A stretch of 64,000 nt of DNA from Oncomelania hupensis (GCA_036898135.1 CM072516.1:57973676-58037675); one strand, 5' to 3'. Counted from the stretch's first letter, positions 30,241-42,512 are shown. A program made the numbers and translations. Notes: generated from the sequence alone by a model not told the origin.

Positions 30241-30244
30241 ATTT

Positions 30245-30830
30245 TTGTGTGCACGCCTGAAAGGTAAAGAAGTTTTTTTTTTCTTAATGCGCAATCTAAG
30301 CTTCCATTCATTCAGGCATTACTCATTTATTCACTTTCTGTGTTGGCTTGTGTTAAAACTGACGAGCTAATTTCCTTTGGACGTGTTTATTCTGTTGAAT
30401 CGAATAACGCCCGTCTGTGTTGATTCATATGTAAATTACGTGAGACTATGGCATAACTTTCAAGTTCCGCGTGCAAATTAGGGTAACTAAAAACCCATCT
30501 TATAAGGTATTCATCCAAAAGTGCAATGATATACTCAACATTTGTGACAGTTTGAAGTGTGTGTGTGTACGTACATTAGTATGACTGGGTGTATTTATAT
30601 TTCAACAGGGTACATGTATAGTAAGCTTACTTAGCCTATGTTTGCTTTTACATATGAAGTGTGCCTTACGTGATCCCAGCGCGCATTGATAGGCGTATTT
30701 GAACGGTGTACATACTACAAAGTGTGCAGTTGAGTTTTTCAGTTATTCGAAGAACGTGTTAGGTGCACCATTGATATTATTTCCATAGCTAAAATAATAG
30801 TCAAAAGAAAAGTAGTCTAGTTCACGAAAG
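30245..30830. other. Unassigned sequence
   Basis: No recognisable exon, RNA gene or repeat apart from a short (GT)n near 30558. Confidence 0.4.
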
Positions 30831-30840
30831 TGAGACACAG

Positions 30841-30843
<3 letters not shown>

Positions 30844-30931
<88 letters not shown>

Positions 30932-30946
30932 AAGAGAGAGAGACAT

Positions 30947-31017
<71 letters not shown>
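30844..31017 (+). repeat. (GA)n microsatellite
   Basis: About 85 GA units with two ACATAAA interruptions 20 bp apart. It gives false Arg-Glu and Leu-Ser frames. Confidence 0.95.
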
Positions 31018-31019
<2 letters not shown>

Positions 31020-31138
31020 TTCAATACTTCAATATTTTTAACATTTAAATCCTTCGTTAATTTAAAGTATCTTTTAACTCTAGATCAGATTACGAAAAAA
31101 GACTCATGTACGCCGCCAAGAAATATTATTTGCTTATG

Positions 31139-31255
31139 ACGTGTGTGTGTGTGTTATGTGTATGTGTGTTAGATGCGTGTGTGCGTGCGTGTGTGTAAGT
31201 GTGTGTGTGTGCAACCGCGCGTGCGTGTGTGTGTGTGCGTTTGTGTGTGTGATAT
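31139..31255 (+). repeat. (GT)n-rich tract
   Basis: Interrupted GT/GC dinucleotide repeats. Confidence 0.85.
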
Positions 31256-31369
31256 CTGCGAAATTGGAATCCAAAAGTGGTGTGGTGGTGATCTAAAGTT
31301 CGTCTGCTATAAGCTGTGAGGTATGAGGTGTCTTACCAGTGACATTGCTATAAATAACATTCTAGTCTA

Positions 31370-31745
31370 CGTATATATTATTGCTTTCTATTTACATACA
31401 ATGCATTCTATGTGCATATATTTCATTCTATATACATACAATACATTCTGTGCACATATAATCTATTCTATAATATAGAATTTAACCCAAGAACATAAGT
31501 GTAATTGTCTGTACATGGAATGAATTTCTGTATTATAGAATAGATTTCTATATTATGGAATAGATTTCTATATTATAGGATGTATTTCTATTTTATAGAA
31601 TTTATTTCTATACTACAGAATTTATTTCTATAAATATAGAATAGATTTCAATATTGTAGAATAAATTCTATGTTATAGAATACATTTTTTATATTAAAGA
31701 ATTATTTTCCATTTTTGTAGAATACGTTTCTATAATTATATATAC
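31370..31745 (+). repeat. AT-rich tandem repeat, ~20-bp TAGAAT/TTTCTAT units
   Basis: Repeated tatagaatagatttctata-like units dominate from about 31500, preceded by looser acatacaatacattctat repeats. Units are self-complementary in part. Confidence 0.75.
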
Positions 31746-31821
31746 ATACTAGTCCCCATACAGGTTGCTGTTCAAAATGTAGACAGAGAGACAACTGTTG
31801 TCTGCGAGTTTCATTTGGACG

Positions 31822-32285
31822 ATGATACCTCCCCATATCCCCCTTGATACCTCCCCATACCCCCCCTGATATCTCCCCGTCCCCCCCATGATGCCTCACC
31901 ATACCCCCTTGATATATACCTCCCCGAACCCACTTGATACCTCCCCATACCCCCTTGATACCTTCCGTACCCCCCTTGTAACCTACCTGTACCCTCCTTG
32001 ATACTTCCCCGTTGATCGTTTCGCAGGTATGGATGAAAGGAACCGAGGAGGAGGAACAACGAAGCTTAACGTCCTATTGCATCAGCGTTAAGGACGATCA
32101 CCACGTCGCCACCCTGACAACAATGATTATCATCATCATATCAAAGATGAGATCCTACGGATCTTTTTTTTGTAACCATCACCATACCCATTTATATATA
32201 CCCGTATCCCCGTTATGCCTACCCATGCCCCTTTAAACCTACCCGTAGCCCCCTTTTACCTACACGTACCACCCCATCCCGATCC
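31822..32285 (+). repeat. C-rich tandem repeat (gatacctccccataccccc)
   Basis: About ten imperfect ~20-bp units at 31822-32010, and a related set at about 32180-32280. The stretch 32012-32150 between them is not repetitive. It begins after a tttcgcag acceptor-like site and encodes MKGTEEEEQRSLTSYCISVK, but I see no partner exon. Confidence 0.7.
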
Positions 32286-32286
32286 T

Positions 32287-32288
<2 letters not shown>

Positions 32289-32378
<90 letters not shown>

Positions 32379-32447
32379 TTGAATATAGAATAATACAAAT
32401 AGAAATCATAAAAAACACCAAGGTTTTAAAAGAAAATTTGATATAAG

Positions 32448-32506
<59 letters not shown>

Positions 32507-32512
32507 TATTAT

Positions 32513-32580
<68 letters not shown>
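32289..32580 (+). repeat. (AAT)n microsatellites in three blocks
   Basis: Blocks at about 32289-32380, 32450-32505 and 32517-32580, separated by short AT-rich spacers. Confidence 0.95.
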
Positions 32581-32581
<1 letters not shown>

Positions 32582-32639
32582 TAAAGGTAAAAAGTCTAAA
32601 TTAAAAAGAAAAATATCCAAATTGTAGTGTAAAAAAAAA

Positions 32640-32715
32640 AATGCCCCGCGTCAGATGTGAACTTGGGTCGCCCTGCACGTTAGGCGAAAGTTTTACTAAG
32701 TAAGCTACCAATGTT
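32640..32715 (-). pseudogene. tRNA-like sequence (valine-type), SINE head or pseudogene
   Basis: On the minus strand it reads ggtagcttacttagtaaaac, ctttcgcctaacgtgcaggg (an AAC anticodon-like loop) and acccaagttcacatctgacg. The D and T arms are imperfect and box B has lost consensus bases, so function is unlikely. Confidence 0.45.
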
Positions 32716-33088
32716 TCGTAGAAAAACCATCAATTTTTTGGTCTATATGGGAAAACATGCTGAAACCTCAATTTGATTTTTAATGGAAGCGCGCGGAATG
32801 AGGCTATTGCAGTTTGTGGACATTTTCTTTATTTATTTATCTCAGAAACGGTTAAACGTTCGGTAAGGAAATGGCGGCTATAACGATTTTGCTGGTTTTT
32901 AGCGTACAGCAGGCCGATCCGCGGGGCCCAGCACCTGCCCAGATCAGCGTCCATACCGGACAAACTTTATAGTAGAGGCGAAGAAGGACTTCTGGCTAAG
33001 CAATTTATATATACAGATATTCTAAGCCAAACGAGACTGGTCAAGGGGAAATAATAAACTCGCGCGAAAATCTTATTCTAAAGTACAT

Positions 33089-33231
33089 GTAGTGGCTACA
33101 TTTGGCTTACGTTTTATGGCTTATGCATTGGGTTAGGAGATTTTCCAACTGACCGGAAGTTTGACATGTGGCCACACATTATGAGTTTAGTGGCCACATT
33201 TGGCTTATGTTTTATGGCTTATTAATTGGGT
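33089..33231 (+). repeat. Direct repeat of ~43 bp, 100 bp apart
   Basis: agtggctacatttggcttac and the following gttttatggctta occur at 33089 and again, with few changes, at 33189. The rest of 32720-33635 shows nothing recognisable. Confidence 0.75.
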
Positions 33232-33636
33232 CGGCGGTAATGACGCCATGTTTTCCACGGCCCGGTTCGAATTTATAAACGGGAGTAGCTGTGTAATTTC
33301 GCTACAACAAGGCACTTTTTCATGACGATGTAATTGTACTCTTTCACGATATGACTATATTATAAAACAACAGTTAGATCGTCACCCAACGAGTGAATTC
33401 AACTGCCTTAGGTCGCTAAATCGTGTGTAGCAGACAACCTATGTTGCGTGTAATCATGCGTGTGGGAGGAGTTTAAGTTGAACTCTAAACTCATGACGTC
33501 ACATTCTCGCTTCTGATTGGTCCTCGTAAGCCCGGCTTATGTATTTTTTGTGGTAGAAGTCAAACATGCGCTATTCGTGTGACATTTTACGTTAGCCAAT
33601 ACGCAAGGAAATACATAAGGAATTCATACTCGTACA

Positions 33637-33680
33637 TTCTTCTTCTTCTTCTTCTTCTTCTTCTTCTTCTTCTTCTTCTT

Positions 33681-33711
<31 letters not shown>

Positions 33712-33762
33712 TTCTTCTTCTTCTTCTCCTCCTCCTCTTCCTCCTCCTCCTTCTTCTGCTTC
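33637..33762 (+). repeat. (TTC)n microsatellite
   Basis: About 35 TTC units grading into CTC and CTT variants. The 133-codon poly-Leu frame comes from it. Confidence 0.95.
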
Positions 33763-33764
33763 TT

Positions 33765-34466
33765 CAGATAAATGTCCCCGAACACCTGAGCGTACATTTC
33801 CCCTTAACGCACCCGTGTTCGGGAACGTTAATCTACTTTACTGCGTACATGGGACGTGAATATGAAGGTTTGTTAAATAAGATGTCAAAGTGTGTAAAAT
33901 CAAGGAGATGCGCGCACGAGGCAGCGATAATAAGTAGATGCAGCAGTGCAAAGGAGGAGATGGGTTCGTCTCAGGATTAGCGAAGTCTCATAGGAGAGGT
34001 GGCGACGGACCATACGATGTGTGAGGAGGTAGGAGTTGAAGTCGAACGCATGCGCCGCCTTTTAGTGGTGAATGGATAAGAGCTAGCTAGGGTTTGAGCA
34101 TCCAGCAGCTAAGCGGCACGGCGCTTTGCGTCGATCCGACGCCGGCGCCAAGTCCAAGGAGCCACAAAGGTTAGGAAAATGAAGTTTGAGAGTTGGGGTG
34201 AAATGTCGTTTCGGGATCTCCCCAATTTGCAGCAGGACACCTAGGCCAACAGTGGTCCCCTTTAACGAAGGCTCACTTTGTGTTTGTGGGAGACAGAAAG
34301 TTTGTGTATAACACAAGTGATAAAGGTGTCTCGCCTAAAGAGAGAAGACTGGAGTGTATTGATAACATCTTGGATAACATCCTTGTTAGTTGTTGTCCTC
34401 CGTGGAATGAGGGAATGATAGTAAAGATTTATCTCCCCTTCTCTGCTGCCAATGGTTTGTATTTGT
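33765..34466. other. Unassigned sequence before the minisatellite
   Basis: No exon or RNA gene supported. Confidence 0.4.
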
Positions 34467-35324
34467 GGATGTGTGCCATAGATACATATGGCCATTTGTG
34501 GCTGTGTGCCATAGATATAGATGGCCATTTGTGGATGTGTGCCATAAATACAGATGGCCATTTGTGGATGTGTGCCATAGATACAGATGGCCATTTGTGG
34601 ATGTGTGCCATAGATACAGATGGCCATTTGTGAATGTGTGCCATAGATACAGATGGCCATTTGTGGATGTGTGCCATAGATACAGATGGCCATTCGTGGA
34701 TGTGTGCCATAGATACAGATGACCATTGGTGGATGTGTGCCATAGATACAGATGGCCATTCGTGGATGTGTGCCATAGATACAGATGGCCATTGGTGGAT
34801 GTGTGCCATAGATACAGATGGCCATTGGTGGATGTGTGCCATATATACAGATGGCCATTGGTGGATGTGTGCCATAGATACAGATGGCCATTGGTGGATG
34901 TGTGCCATAGATACAGATGGCCATTGTTGGATGTGTGCCATAGATACAGATGGCCATTGGTGGATGTGTGCCATAGATACAGATGGCCATTTGTGGATGT
35001 GTGCCATAGATACAGATGGCCATTCGTGGATGTGTGCCATAGATACAGATGACCATTGGTGGATGTGTGCCATAGATACAGATGGCCACTCGTGGATGTG
35101 TGCCATAGATACAGATGGCCATTGGTGGATGTGTGCCATAGATACAGATGGCCATTGGTGGATGTGTGCCATATATACAGATGGCCATTGGTGGATGTGT
35201 GCCATAGATACAGATGGCCATTGGTGGATGTGTGCCATAGACACAGATGGCCATTTGTGGATGTGTGCCATAGATACAGATGGCCATTGGTGGATGTGTG
35301 CCATAGACACAGATGGCCATTTCG
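34467..35324 (+). repeat. 33-bp minisatellite, 26 units, with a ten-unit higher-order repeat
   Basis: The unit is ggatgtgtgccatagatac followed by agatggccatttgt. 26 units fill 858 bp with no indels. Marker variants recur exactly 330 bp apart: gaccattgg at 34721 and 35051, and catatatacag at 34840 and 35170. A ten-unit block was therefore duplicated. Because 33 is a multiple of three and the unit lacks stops in several frames, open frames up to 352 codons appear on both strands, including 11-residue MAICIYGTHPP repeats. None looks like a real gene. Confidence 0.95.
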
Positions 35325-35329
35325 CTGAG

Positions 35330-35760
35330 TTCTAAGCTTGTGGATTAATTAGCTGGGGATTAATTAGCCATGGGAAATAATTATGTGCCTGTAGTCTGAA
35401 GTAAGCTTAACTAAAAAAAAAATTTAAAAGATCGTTTAGGTGGGGGAGGCCCTCGTGCTAGTGAAGCTCCCTGATATTTGGGGCCCCAATGACTTCTCAA
35501 GCTGCTTAAATGCCCATCGGAAAGCTTTCAACTCAGTAAAGTAGATTAATAATGCTAGATAGCGTAATAGTTAATTTTTTAAAAATTCATTTATTTGTCT
35601 ATTTATTGATTGGATAACTCGATGATTGGTGGACTAAACTTGAAGTCTTTGACTGTGAACATACATGCCACTAGAGCTTGTTAACAGCAGCTGGCCTTGA
35701 AAGTGCAACTATAATATAAACTGAAGTATTAATATTTCCTCTTCATGCGCATTGGAATAA
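35330..35760. other. Unassigned sequence
   Basis: A gattaattagc phrase is repeated just after the minisatellite (35343-35370). Nothing else recognised. Confidence 0.4.
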
Positions 35761-35763
35761 GCT

Positions 35764-36344
35764 ACATTACATTACATGATTATTGCTTTAGGTCCAGCGG
35801 ACTCTTCCGAGCCAAATCAGGACCGGACAACCCCCGATCCGCATAAAAGATCTGCTGAAACAACCCTAGTGGTAAAACTGAAAGCTCTCCACCAGCCAGT
35901 CACTTTACAATAAAGACATCCCACGCAGGGGACGCTGAGGCTGTACTCTAATTTATCGAACCCCCGTTTACAAAAACAAAATAGAATACAAACATCATTA
36001 TAAAATATCAACAAAACACTTACATATAAAATGCCTACATTGCTAAATAATAACATCATAGGAAGCCATAGTGACCACCTGGCAGAAAACGTCCAATATT
36101 CCCAAGCTGATCCAACAGACCTCATACACAAATAAGGAATCTTGTCCCGGAAGAGTTTTCAAGAAAAAAAGGTAGGTGACTGGTCTAGCGAAGAAGAAGA
36201 AGATAGTACAGCAGATTGATAGAACAGAGCAGGAGTGAGAAAGAGCAAATGAGAAAGACAGCGACAGTGGGAATTTAAAGCACTAAATTTCCAGAAAGTG
36301 GGGATACTATTTATACTGAAACCCCCGGCACCCCAACGGGGGAT
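35764..36344 (-). mobile_element. Repeat family E, copy 2
   Basis: The tail attacattacat is at 35764; the 5' end is at about 36344 (ggcaccccaacggggg). On the sense (minus) strand a 104-codon frame (36131-35817) is shared, with few substitutions, by copy 3. The frame has no recognised domain and is broken in other copies, so it is probably incidental. Confidence 0.8.
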
Positions 36345-36517
36345 TGGAATAAGCTGACGTTGGCTAAGCTCTTACCTATGTGAAAATGATATTGACGGAA
36401 ATTCCTCTCGTTCTGAAACAATTGTGATCATTTCCAGGTTTTGACTTGCGTAAAAGACCTGTCATTGATTGATTGATTGAATGATTTGAAAAAATTAAAT
36501 CATTTTTTTAATTATGT

Positions 36518-36592
36518 GTGTTGTATGTGTGTGTGTGTGTGTGTGCGTGTCTGTGTGTGTGTGTGTGTGGGTGTGTGTGTGTATACACACGT
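36518..36592 (+). repeat. (GT)n microsatellite
   Basis: About 30 GT units with CG and GG variants, between E copies 2 and 3. Confidence 0.9.
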
Positions 36593-36618
36593 CCTTGTTT
36601 ACACAGTATTATCTGGAC

Positions 36619-37186
36619 ATTACATTACATTACATGAATATTGCTTTAGGTCCAGCGGACTCTTCCGAGCCAAATCAGGACCGGACAACCCCCGATCCGC
36701 ATAAAAGATCTGCTGAAACAACCCTAGTGGTAAAACTGAAAGCTCTCCACCAGCCAGTCACTTTACAATAAAGACATCCCACGCAGGGAACGCTGAGGCT
36801 GTACTCTAATTTATCGAACCCCCGTTTACAAAAACAAAATAGAATACAAACATCATTATAAATTATCAACAAAACACATACATATAAAATGCCTACATTG
36901 CTAAATAATACCATCACAGGAAGCCCTAGTGACCACCTGGCAGAAAACGTCCAATATTCCCAAGCTGATCTAACAGACCTCATACACAAACAAGGAGTCT
37001 TGTCCCGGAAGAGTTTTCAAGAAAAAAGGTAGGTGACTGGTCTAGCGAAGAAGAAGATAGTATAGCAGATTGATAGAACAGAGCAGGAATGAGAAAGAGC
37101 AAATGAAAAAGACAGCGACAGTGGGTAAATTTCCAGAAAGTGGGGATACTATTTATACTGAAACCCCCGGCACTCCAACGGGGGTA
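36619..37186 (-). mobile_element. Repeat family E, copy 3
   Basis: Same orientation as copy 2, about 280 bp away, and very similar. It has a small internal deletion near 37126. It starts with the (ATTAC)n tail and ends at ccggcactccaacgggggt. Confidence 0.8.
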
Positions 37187-37263
37187 TTATCTGGACAAAA
37201 CAGTGAACATCTACATAACTTGTATTGACATGCCTACTTGTTTTGATGTCAGAACAATGATCC

Positions 37264-37338
37264 GTTAGGGTTAGGGCTGGGTTAGGGTTAGAGTTAGGGA
37301 AATGGTTTGGGTTAGGGTTTGGGTTAGGGTTCGAACAC
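37264..37338 (+). repeat. Interstitial telomere-like tract
   Basis: TTAGGG and variants (TTTGGG, TTAGAG) over about 75 bp. I found no inverted ends or target duplication around it. Confidence 0.7.
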
Positions 37339-37494
37339 TGCAAAGTACCTTAAAATGGGGACGAAATATGACCCATTGTCAGCATAACGTATGTGGCGTG
37401 TCGGGAAAGTCATGATAATACTGTGTAACCTCGGCTGTGCGTGTGTGTGTGTGTGTATGGAGTATCACAGGATCATGGCAGTTAAAAAAAAATC

Positions 37495-37630
37495 ACGCTT
37501 GGGATTTGCGAGGGTCTATGCCTGTGAGGCCTCTGCCTCTGTATATCTATAATATAGATGTTATAGGTACGCAGAGGGAGACGCGTCACAGGCATAGGCG
37601 CTCGCGTGTACAAGTGCCTGCGCAAAACAC
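37495..37630. mobile_element. Palindromic MITE, diverged copy
   Basis: The right arm has gagggagacgcgtcacaggc followed by ataggcgctcgcg, identical to the arm of the element at 43349-43488. The left arm (tctatgcctgtgaggcctct) is degraded. Confidence 0.65.
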
Positions 37631-37824
37631 CGATCCATCTGCTGCTTCGACTCAAAACAGAGGTTATATTTTATAATGATTATAAAGAAAACAGTTTTAT
37701 CCTCGTACTTCGTTTACATTGCATTTCCTCGGGAATAGTAAAAGTATTCACGTTGCGAACCATAATAATGTAGATCAATGTATGTAATGGTATTTATTTA
37801 TGAAAGTATTCATTTATTTTGCTA

Positions 37825-37828
<4 letters not shown>

Positions 37829-37859
<31 letters not shown>

Positions 37860-38014
37860 ATGGTGGTGGTAGTAGTTGTAGTATTAGTGGTAGTTGCAGT
37901 AGTAGTAGTAATAGTAGGTGTAGTAGGAGTAGTAGTAGTAGAGCGTGTATGTTGGTATAGGTCGCCGCGCTTTGAGTTTGAAATCATTCGAAGTAAAGCG
38001 CGTATTAGCATCCG

Positions 38015-38084
<70 letters not shown>

Positions 38085-38101
38085 GTAGTAGCAGTAGCAC
38101 C

Positions 38102-38158
<57 letters not shown>

Positions 38159-38280
38159 AGTTGTAGTATTAGTGGTAGTTGCAGTAGTAGTAGTAATAGT
38201 AGTAGGTGTAGTAGGCCTATAGGATTAGTAGAAGTAGTAGAAGTAGTGGCAGCAGTAGTAGTATAGTAGTAGTAATAGTT
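37829..38280 (+). repeat. (GTA)n arrays around a SINE A 3' end and (ATT)n
   Basis: (GTA)n at about 37826-37945, a SINE A 3' fragment at 37946-38016 (gcgtgtatgttggtataggt), its (ATT)n tail at 38017-38082, then (GTA)n again at 38083-38280. A block with ggtagttgtagtattagtgg occurs on both sides, so the SINE with its tail may have inserted into a GTA array. Confidence 0.8.
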
Positions 38281-38289
38281 TGTTGAAGA

Positions 38290-39590
38290 ATTACAAAACA
38301 TATTTTTATTTCAAACTTTCTTCAGGCTAGCGGCCTGCCTCCCGTGTCATCGTCTTTGCTCTACCTTAAAGGTCAAGGTCGCTGGAATTAATTCTTTTCT
38401 AAACACCTTTTGCTGGATATCTCAAAACGGCTGAACCGATTTTCATTATTTTGGGTGTATATATTCGGCATACATTTCAACTCATGCCAATCATACCTTG
38501 GCAGTTCCTTGTTCTGTCACGCCGTCTGTCTGAAGTTAACTTTTCTGTTCAAAACACATATATTGCGTTCTCGCACAAATGACTTGACCGATTTCGATTT
38601 TTAAAAAACTATATATCTATAAATTATATATATGATAACTGATGGTATATATATACTTACACTTTTGCTCAGCCTTTTATATTATTCATGTTTGCACTTT
38701 CACAAAGGTCAAGGTCACTTAGGGCCCTCAGTTTCGAAACACACTTTGCGCTGTATCTCGATCATAATTGGCTTAATATAACTTCATACATTTTTGCTTG
38801 CAAATAAATCCGAGGGAAGACAGCCCCTGGACAATAAACACTTTTTAAAATGTTGGTTTTTAGTTATGATTGGTGAGTGTCTGGAATTACAATTGAATGA
38901 CTTACCATCTTGCTATATCTCGTTACTCCCAATCGCGGAATCCAAAACAGGCATATTTGAAAACAATTTACATTAGGTATCACGAGAAATGCATCGAATT
39001 GCACAGAAAGCTTCGAATGATTGTGTTGGGTTTGCTTCTCTGTCCATTTACCTTCTTTACGGAATTTTAAAAACGTATATATCCTGCAAAGCTAACATTT
39101 GTCCAGTTATACAAAGTATTAGGCCTACCAAGTCGTTTTGTAAACAACAGGTTTTGACTTCCTTTCAATAGTTTTGTTTCCTTGTTTGTTTGTTTGTTTG
39201 TTTGTTTGTTGTTGTTGTTGAGTGGAGTGCATATTCTTCCCTTTGGTGTTCTGTGGACACTATTTACTTTGTGTAAGAAATGCACGGTGCAATTTGCTGA
39301 CACAATGATGAACAGATGAGCGGTAAGCCTATCCCTTCCTCAATCGACAGTTTCAAATTTCAAACTATGTCAACACTCACCTCTAGATAACACAAGTGAG
39401 CGTTCAATGTTCTTTAAACAGCGATAGAACGTGAAGATACCACAGTGTTTAATTCGAAGGCCCTGCGCAAAGGGGTGTTGTTTTCAAAATGGGGCGCGTA
39501 AAACTACATGCCTGCGTCGTCCAACAGATCCGTTCGTGTACTTACAAAGGCCCGCATGCCGGTGAAAATCTTTCACTTGATTTCTATAGA
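38290..39590. other. Unassigned sequence with degenerate repeated phrases
   Basis: aaggtcaaggtc recurs (38370 and 38706) together with ctggatatctcaaaacggct / gctgtatctcgatcataatt / gctatatctcgttactccca. This is a diverged tandem repeat of roughly 200-350 bp up to about 38980. A short (TTTG)n lies at about 39183-39210. No gene. Confidence 0.45.
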
Positions 39591-39599
39591 ATAATTTAT

Positions 39600-39935
39600 T
39601 TATTTCATCGCTGTTATCTAGCGCTTTTCCAGCTCAAGAGCAGCTCAAGGCGCTGGCCGATACAGGATCTAGCACAAACCGCCCGAGGCGCCCACTTGCA
39701 ACCCTTGGACTTTAAAATGAGACGCCCAGACGCCCGAGCACAATCCTGGGCCACCGGGGTTGCGAAAAGGGACCCGGTACGTGCTGGGTGTATTTGTGTA
39801 GCCGCACTCACACGTCTAGGCCATGAGCGTCAGGATCTTTAAAGTACGTGAGATGAAATGCCTGCTTGCACAGACTAGACCTCGGTTTATACTCTTATCC
39901 GAAGGAGTAGGGGCGCAGTGTCCAAGGGTAGTTTT
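39600..39935 (-). mobile_element. SINE family B, 5'-truncated copy
   Basis: tagcgcttttccagctcaag, gatacaggatctagcacaaa, ccatgagcgtcaggatcttt and gactagacctcggtttatac occur in order. The tRNA head is missing. Confidence 0.8.
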
Positions 39936-40471
39936 TTTAAATAATTTTTTTGGGATCATGTTTGTGATGTCTAGTAATAATATTTATTGAGAGAGAGAGT
40001 ATGAAGAACTGTCTGTGATATGGTGATTATTGTATGTTATGTATTGAAATTTTGAGAAGAAACAACAACAATATCAACACATGGATTGTGATAATTATCT
40101 TCAGAAGACCTATGTTGAAAGTTCGGGTATAAGATTAAGAGATGGATCTGGTTGATGTCTGGTTTTCTGTTGAAGTTATACATACAAAGGTTGAGCACAT
40201 GAGTTTTGCAGATAAAAGTAAACAGCAGTATGATCTTGTTACAAAGTAGAAAATTTGCAAAGTAGCTCAGTACTTCGTCGCTGGGAATACGTAGCCTCTT
40301 TCTTTCCCCAACTAGGATGTCACATTTAGAGCAGGCATATATTAAAACTGCGGGTGTACAAATTATAAACCTATGGTTCGCTTCTGGTTTGGGTGAATAG
40401 GGCGTTAGTGCAGTTAATACCGAGCATCAAGAAATTTGAATGAGTAAATCATATTGTATTTTCCTACAGTA

Positions 40472-40473
<2 letters not shown>

Positions 40474-40540
<67 letters not shown>
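40474..40540 (+). repeat. (AAT)n microsatellite, tail of reversed SINE A
   Basis: About 22 units. The reversed SINE A copy begins immediately after it. Confidence 0.95.
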
Positions 40541-40541
<1 letters not shown>

Positions 40542-42350
40542 GATCTATACGCGCCTTTCCCCAAATCAGACTGGCTCAAAGCGCGGCGATCTTTACCAAC
40601 ATGCACGCTCACCTGTCTCATCCACCCTGTAACGAGAGCCGAGATTTACACAGCCCAGTACGCGTTGCCTTGTTAAGTCAGTGTAACACAGGGGTAGCTT
40701 GACGCAAGCGCAGTTAGTGACATCATTGCAGCTGACGTTATAGAGCTTCGATTTTACAGCCAATCGGATTTTTCATCCAATGAGAACACAGCTAGCTTAG
40801 GTAGAACCAGTTCTGGCTGATTCAAGCAGAGAGGTAGAAGAGTGAGTCTACGTTCAAACCCCGAGCAGTACACAGTTACGCTCTGACAGAAATCTCTCTC
40901 TGGAGCAGACTTAGGAAGCAGGACTTGTTGAATATTCGAATTCAATCAAGTTAGCCACGGCCTGACATTGTCAAGAAGGTAAATGAACATACTTCTGTTT
41001 CATCGTGATTTATGTTTGTGAAATTTGCTATGCTTAGAATGGACTTGTTAATCCAACGTTGCGTGACCACATGTCGAGGACGACCGGTTTTGACGCCATG
41101 TTGTATTATTTACGGACCCACGGTTGTTTAATCTATATGTATGCTTGCAGACCAGTGGCTGTACCAGAGAATGTGTATAATATTACTTCTTTCTCTATGT
41201 GTATAGTTAGCCATGATTTATATTTATATATGTATAGGAAATTAGAGTGGAGATTCCAGTGGACCATGGACTTAGCAGAATGTTCGTCGCTTATATATAG
41301 AGATGTGGAGCTAATCACTGAGGGCTACTTCGGCCTTCAGTGAGACGCTCTGCACACACCTATTATACAGGGTTGTGCAGAATTTCGTCTCATATGTTAC
41401 AGACGTGCAGGCATTGTAACATGAGCCCAACAAGGCGAAAGACCAGAATAAGTCGTCGCTGAAAGTTGGTCTGCAGAGGCCTCTACAGCATTGAGCTAAG
41501 AAAGCCCACCAGTCTAGCCACACAGAGAAGACTCCACCACAACACAGCATATCAAGGAAGCAACCACAACAGCACTTCAACCACACAGTTAAGTGCCCCT
41601 CGAAACAGTGCACTAAAACTGGTATAAACGGACCACAGTAGTCCACTCTTCAAGAACTCTGAACATTAGGGCAGAAAGTATCCAGTGCCCGATGAGGATA
41701 AAGTTGCTGCCTAGATCTCTCAAGAGCGAACCATTCACATTGACATTGGAACTTTTCAGTTAGTTTCGTACTTCGAAGATCGTGTATAGAGTAGAGGAAA
41801 TAAATGTGTGATTTTTACTGTTATCAAGTGGCTGGACTACATATGTTTCATAGCCGTGTGAAAGCTAGTGTGACTGTGATCTTTTACCATTTTTCTATCT
41901 ACCTCTGTACCCCAGCCTAAACACAGACCGAGCTAAACAAATAAATGTATTAAGTTAAGTCACAGGGCGATTACTAGCGATCCCCATCGACTAAGACGTG
42001 TGGGTAATAGCATTCCATTGTGCAGAGCCCAGCAACAATAAAACCCCACGTCACACACCCTCACACATACACACAACAAATACACATCTATCACTCAAAC
42101 AGGTTGTGTAAAGGCAGGGAGATCGCTATTGGAAGACGGTAAAAAAATCGATTTTTTAGTTTTGAAATTTTATATTGATTGTGTCCAGTACCATTATTGA
42201 AGGGAGGGAGGAAACCGGAGTGCCCGGAGAAAACCCTCGGTGACCTTAATAGTCTCGTAACTAAGTCACATACGTTCGCCCCTTGCGAGAATCGAACCCG
42301 CGACCTTCGGCATAGGAAACTGGCGACTAATCCACTGCTCCATCAACAGA
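40541..42350 (-). mobile_element. SINE family A interrupted by a solo LTR
   Basis: The 3' part is at 40541-40627 (cacctgtctcatccaccc). The rest is at 42056-42350 (caacaaatacacatctatca, gagatcgctattggaagacg, gcgagaatcgaacccgcgac). Removing the LTR and one CACCC restores the order seen in the 26555-26934 copy. Confidence 0.85.
40628..42055. mobile_element. Solo LTR, copy 2 (1428 bp)
   Basis: It begins TGTAACGAGAGCC and ends CCACGTCACA, with an exact 5-bp target duplication CACCC (40623-40627 and 42056-42060). TG...CA ends and a 5-bp duplication indicate an LTR retrotransposon. It is homologous along its length to 22137-23625. No coding region, so it probably formed by recombination between two LTRs. 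Superfamily unknown. Confidence 0.85.
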
Positions 42351-42359
42351 TTTGAATGG

Positions 42360-42431
42360 ACGAATAATATTTTATTTCCCTACAGCTTTTACCGAGTATC
42401 AAGAGATTTGCTATCAAAACAATCATCGTTT

Positions 42432-42512
<81 letters not shown>

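Noticed and set aside
34262..35320. 352-codon minus frame and 233-codon plus frame as a repeat protein gene
   Set aside because: The frames exist because a stop-free 33-bp unit repeats 26 times. The flanking parts lack homology, a signal or splice context, and both strands are equally open.
35817..36131. 104-codon frame conserved in E copies 2 and 3 as a real protein
   Set aside because: The two copies are near-identical overall. The frame is broken in copies 4, 5 and 6 and has no recognisable domain.
36619..37186. E copies 2 and 3 as the two LTRs of one short element
   Set aside because: They are direct repeats only ~280 bp apart. They end in simple tails, not TG...CA with a target duplication, and the spacer is (GT)n.
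37264..37338. Chromosome end or fusion point
   Set aside because: Only ~75 bp of degenerate TTAGGG units within ordinary dispersed repeats. The similar tract at 10639 sits inside a MITE.
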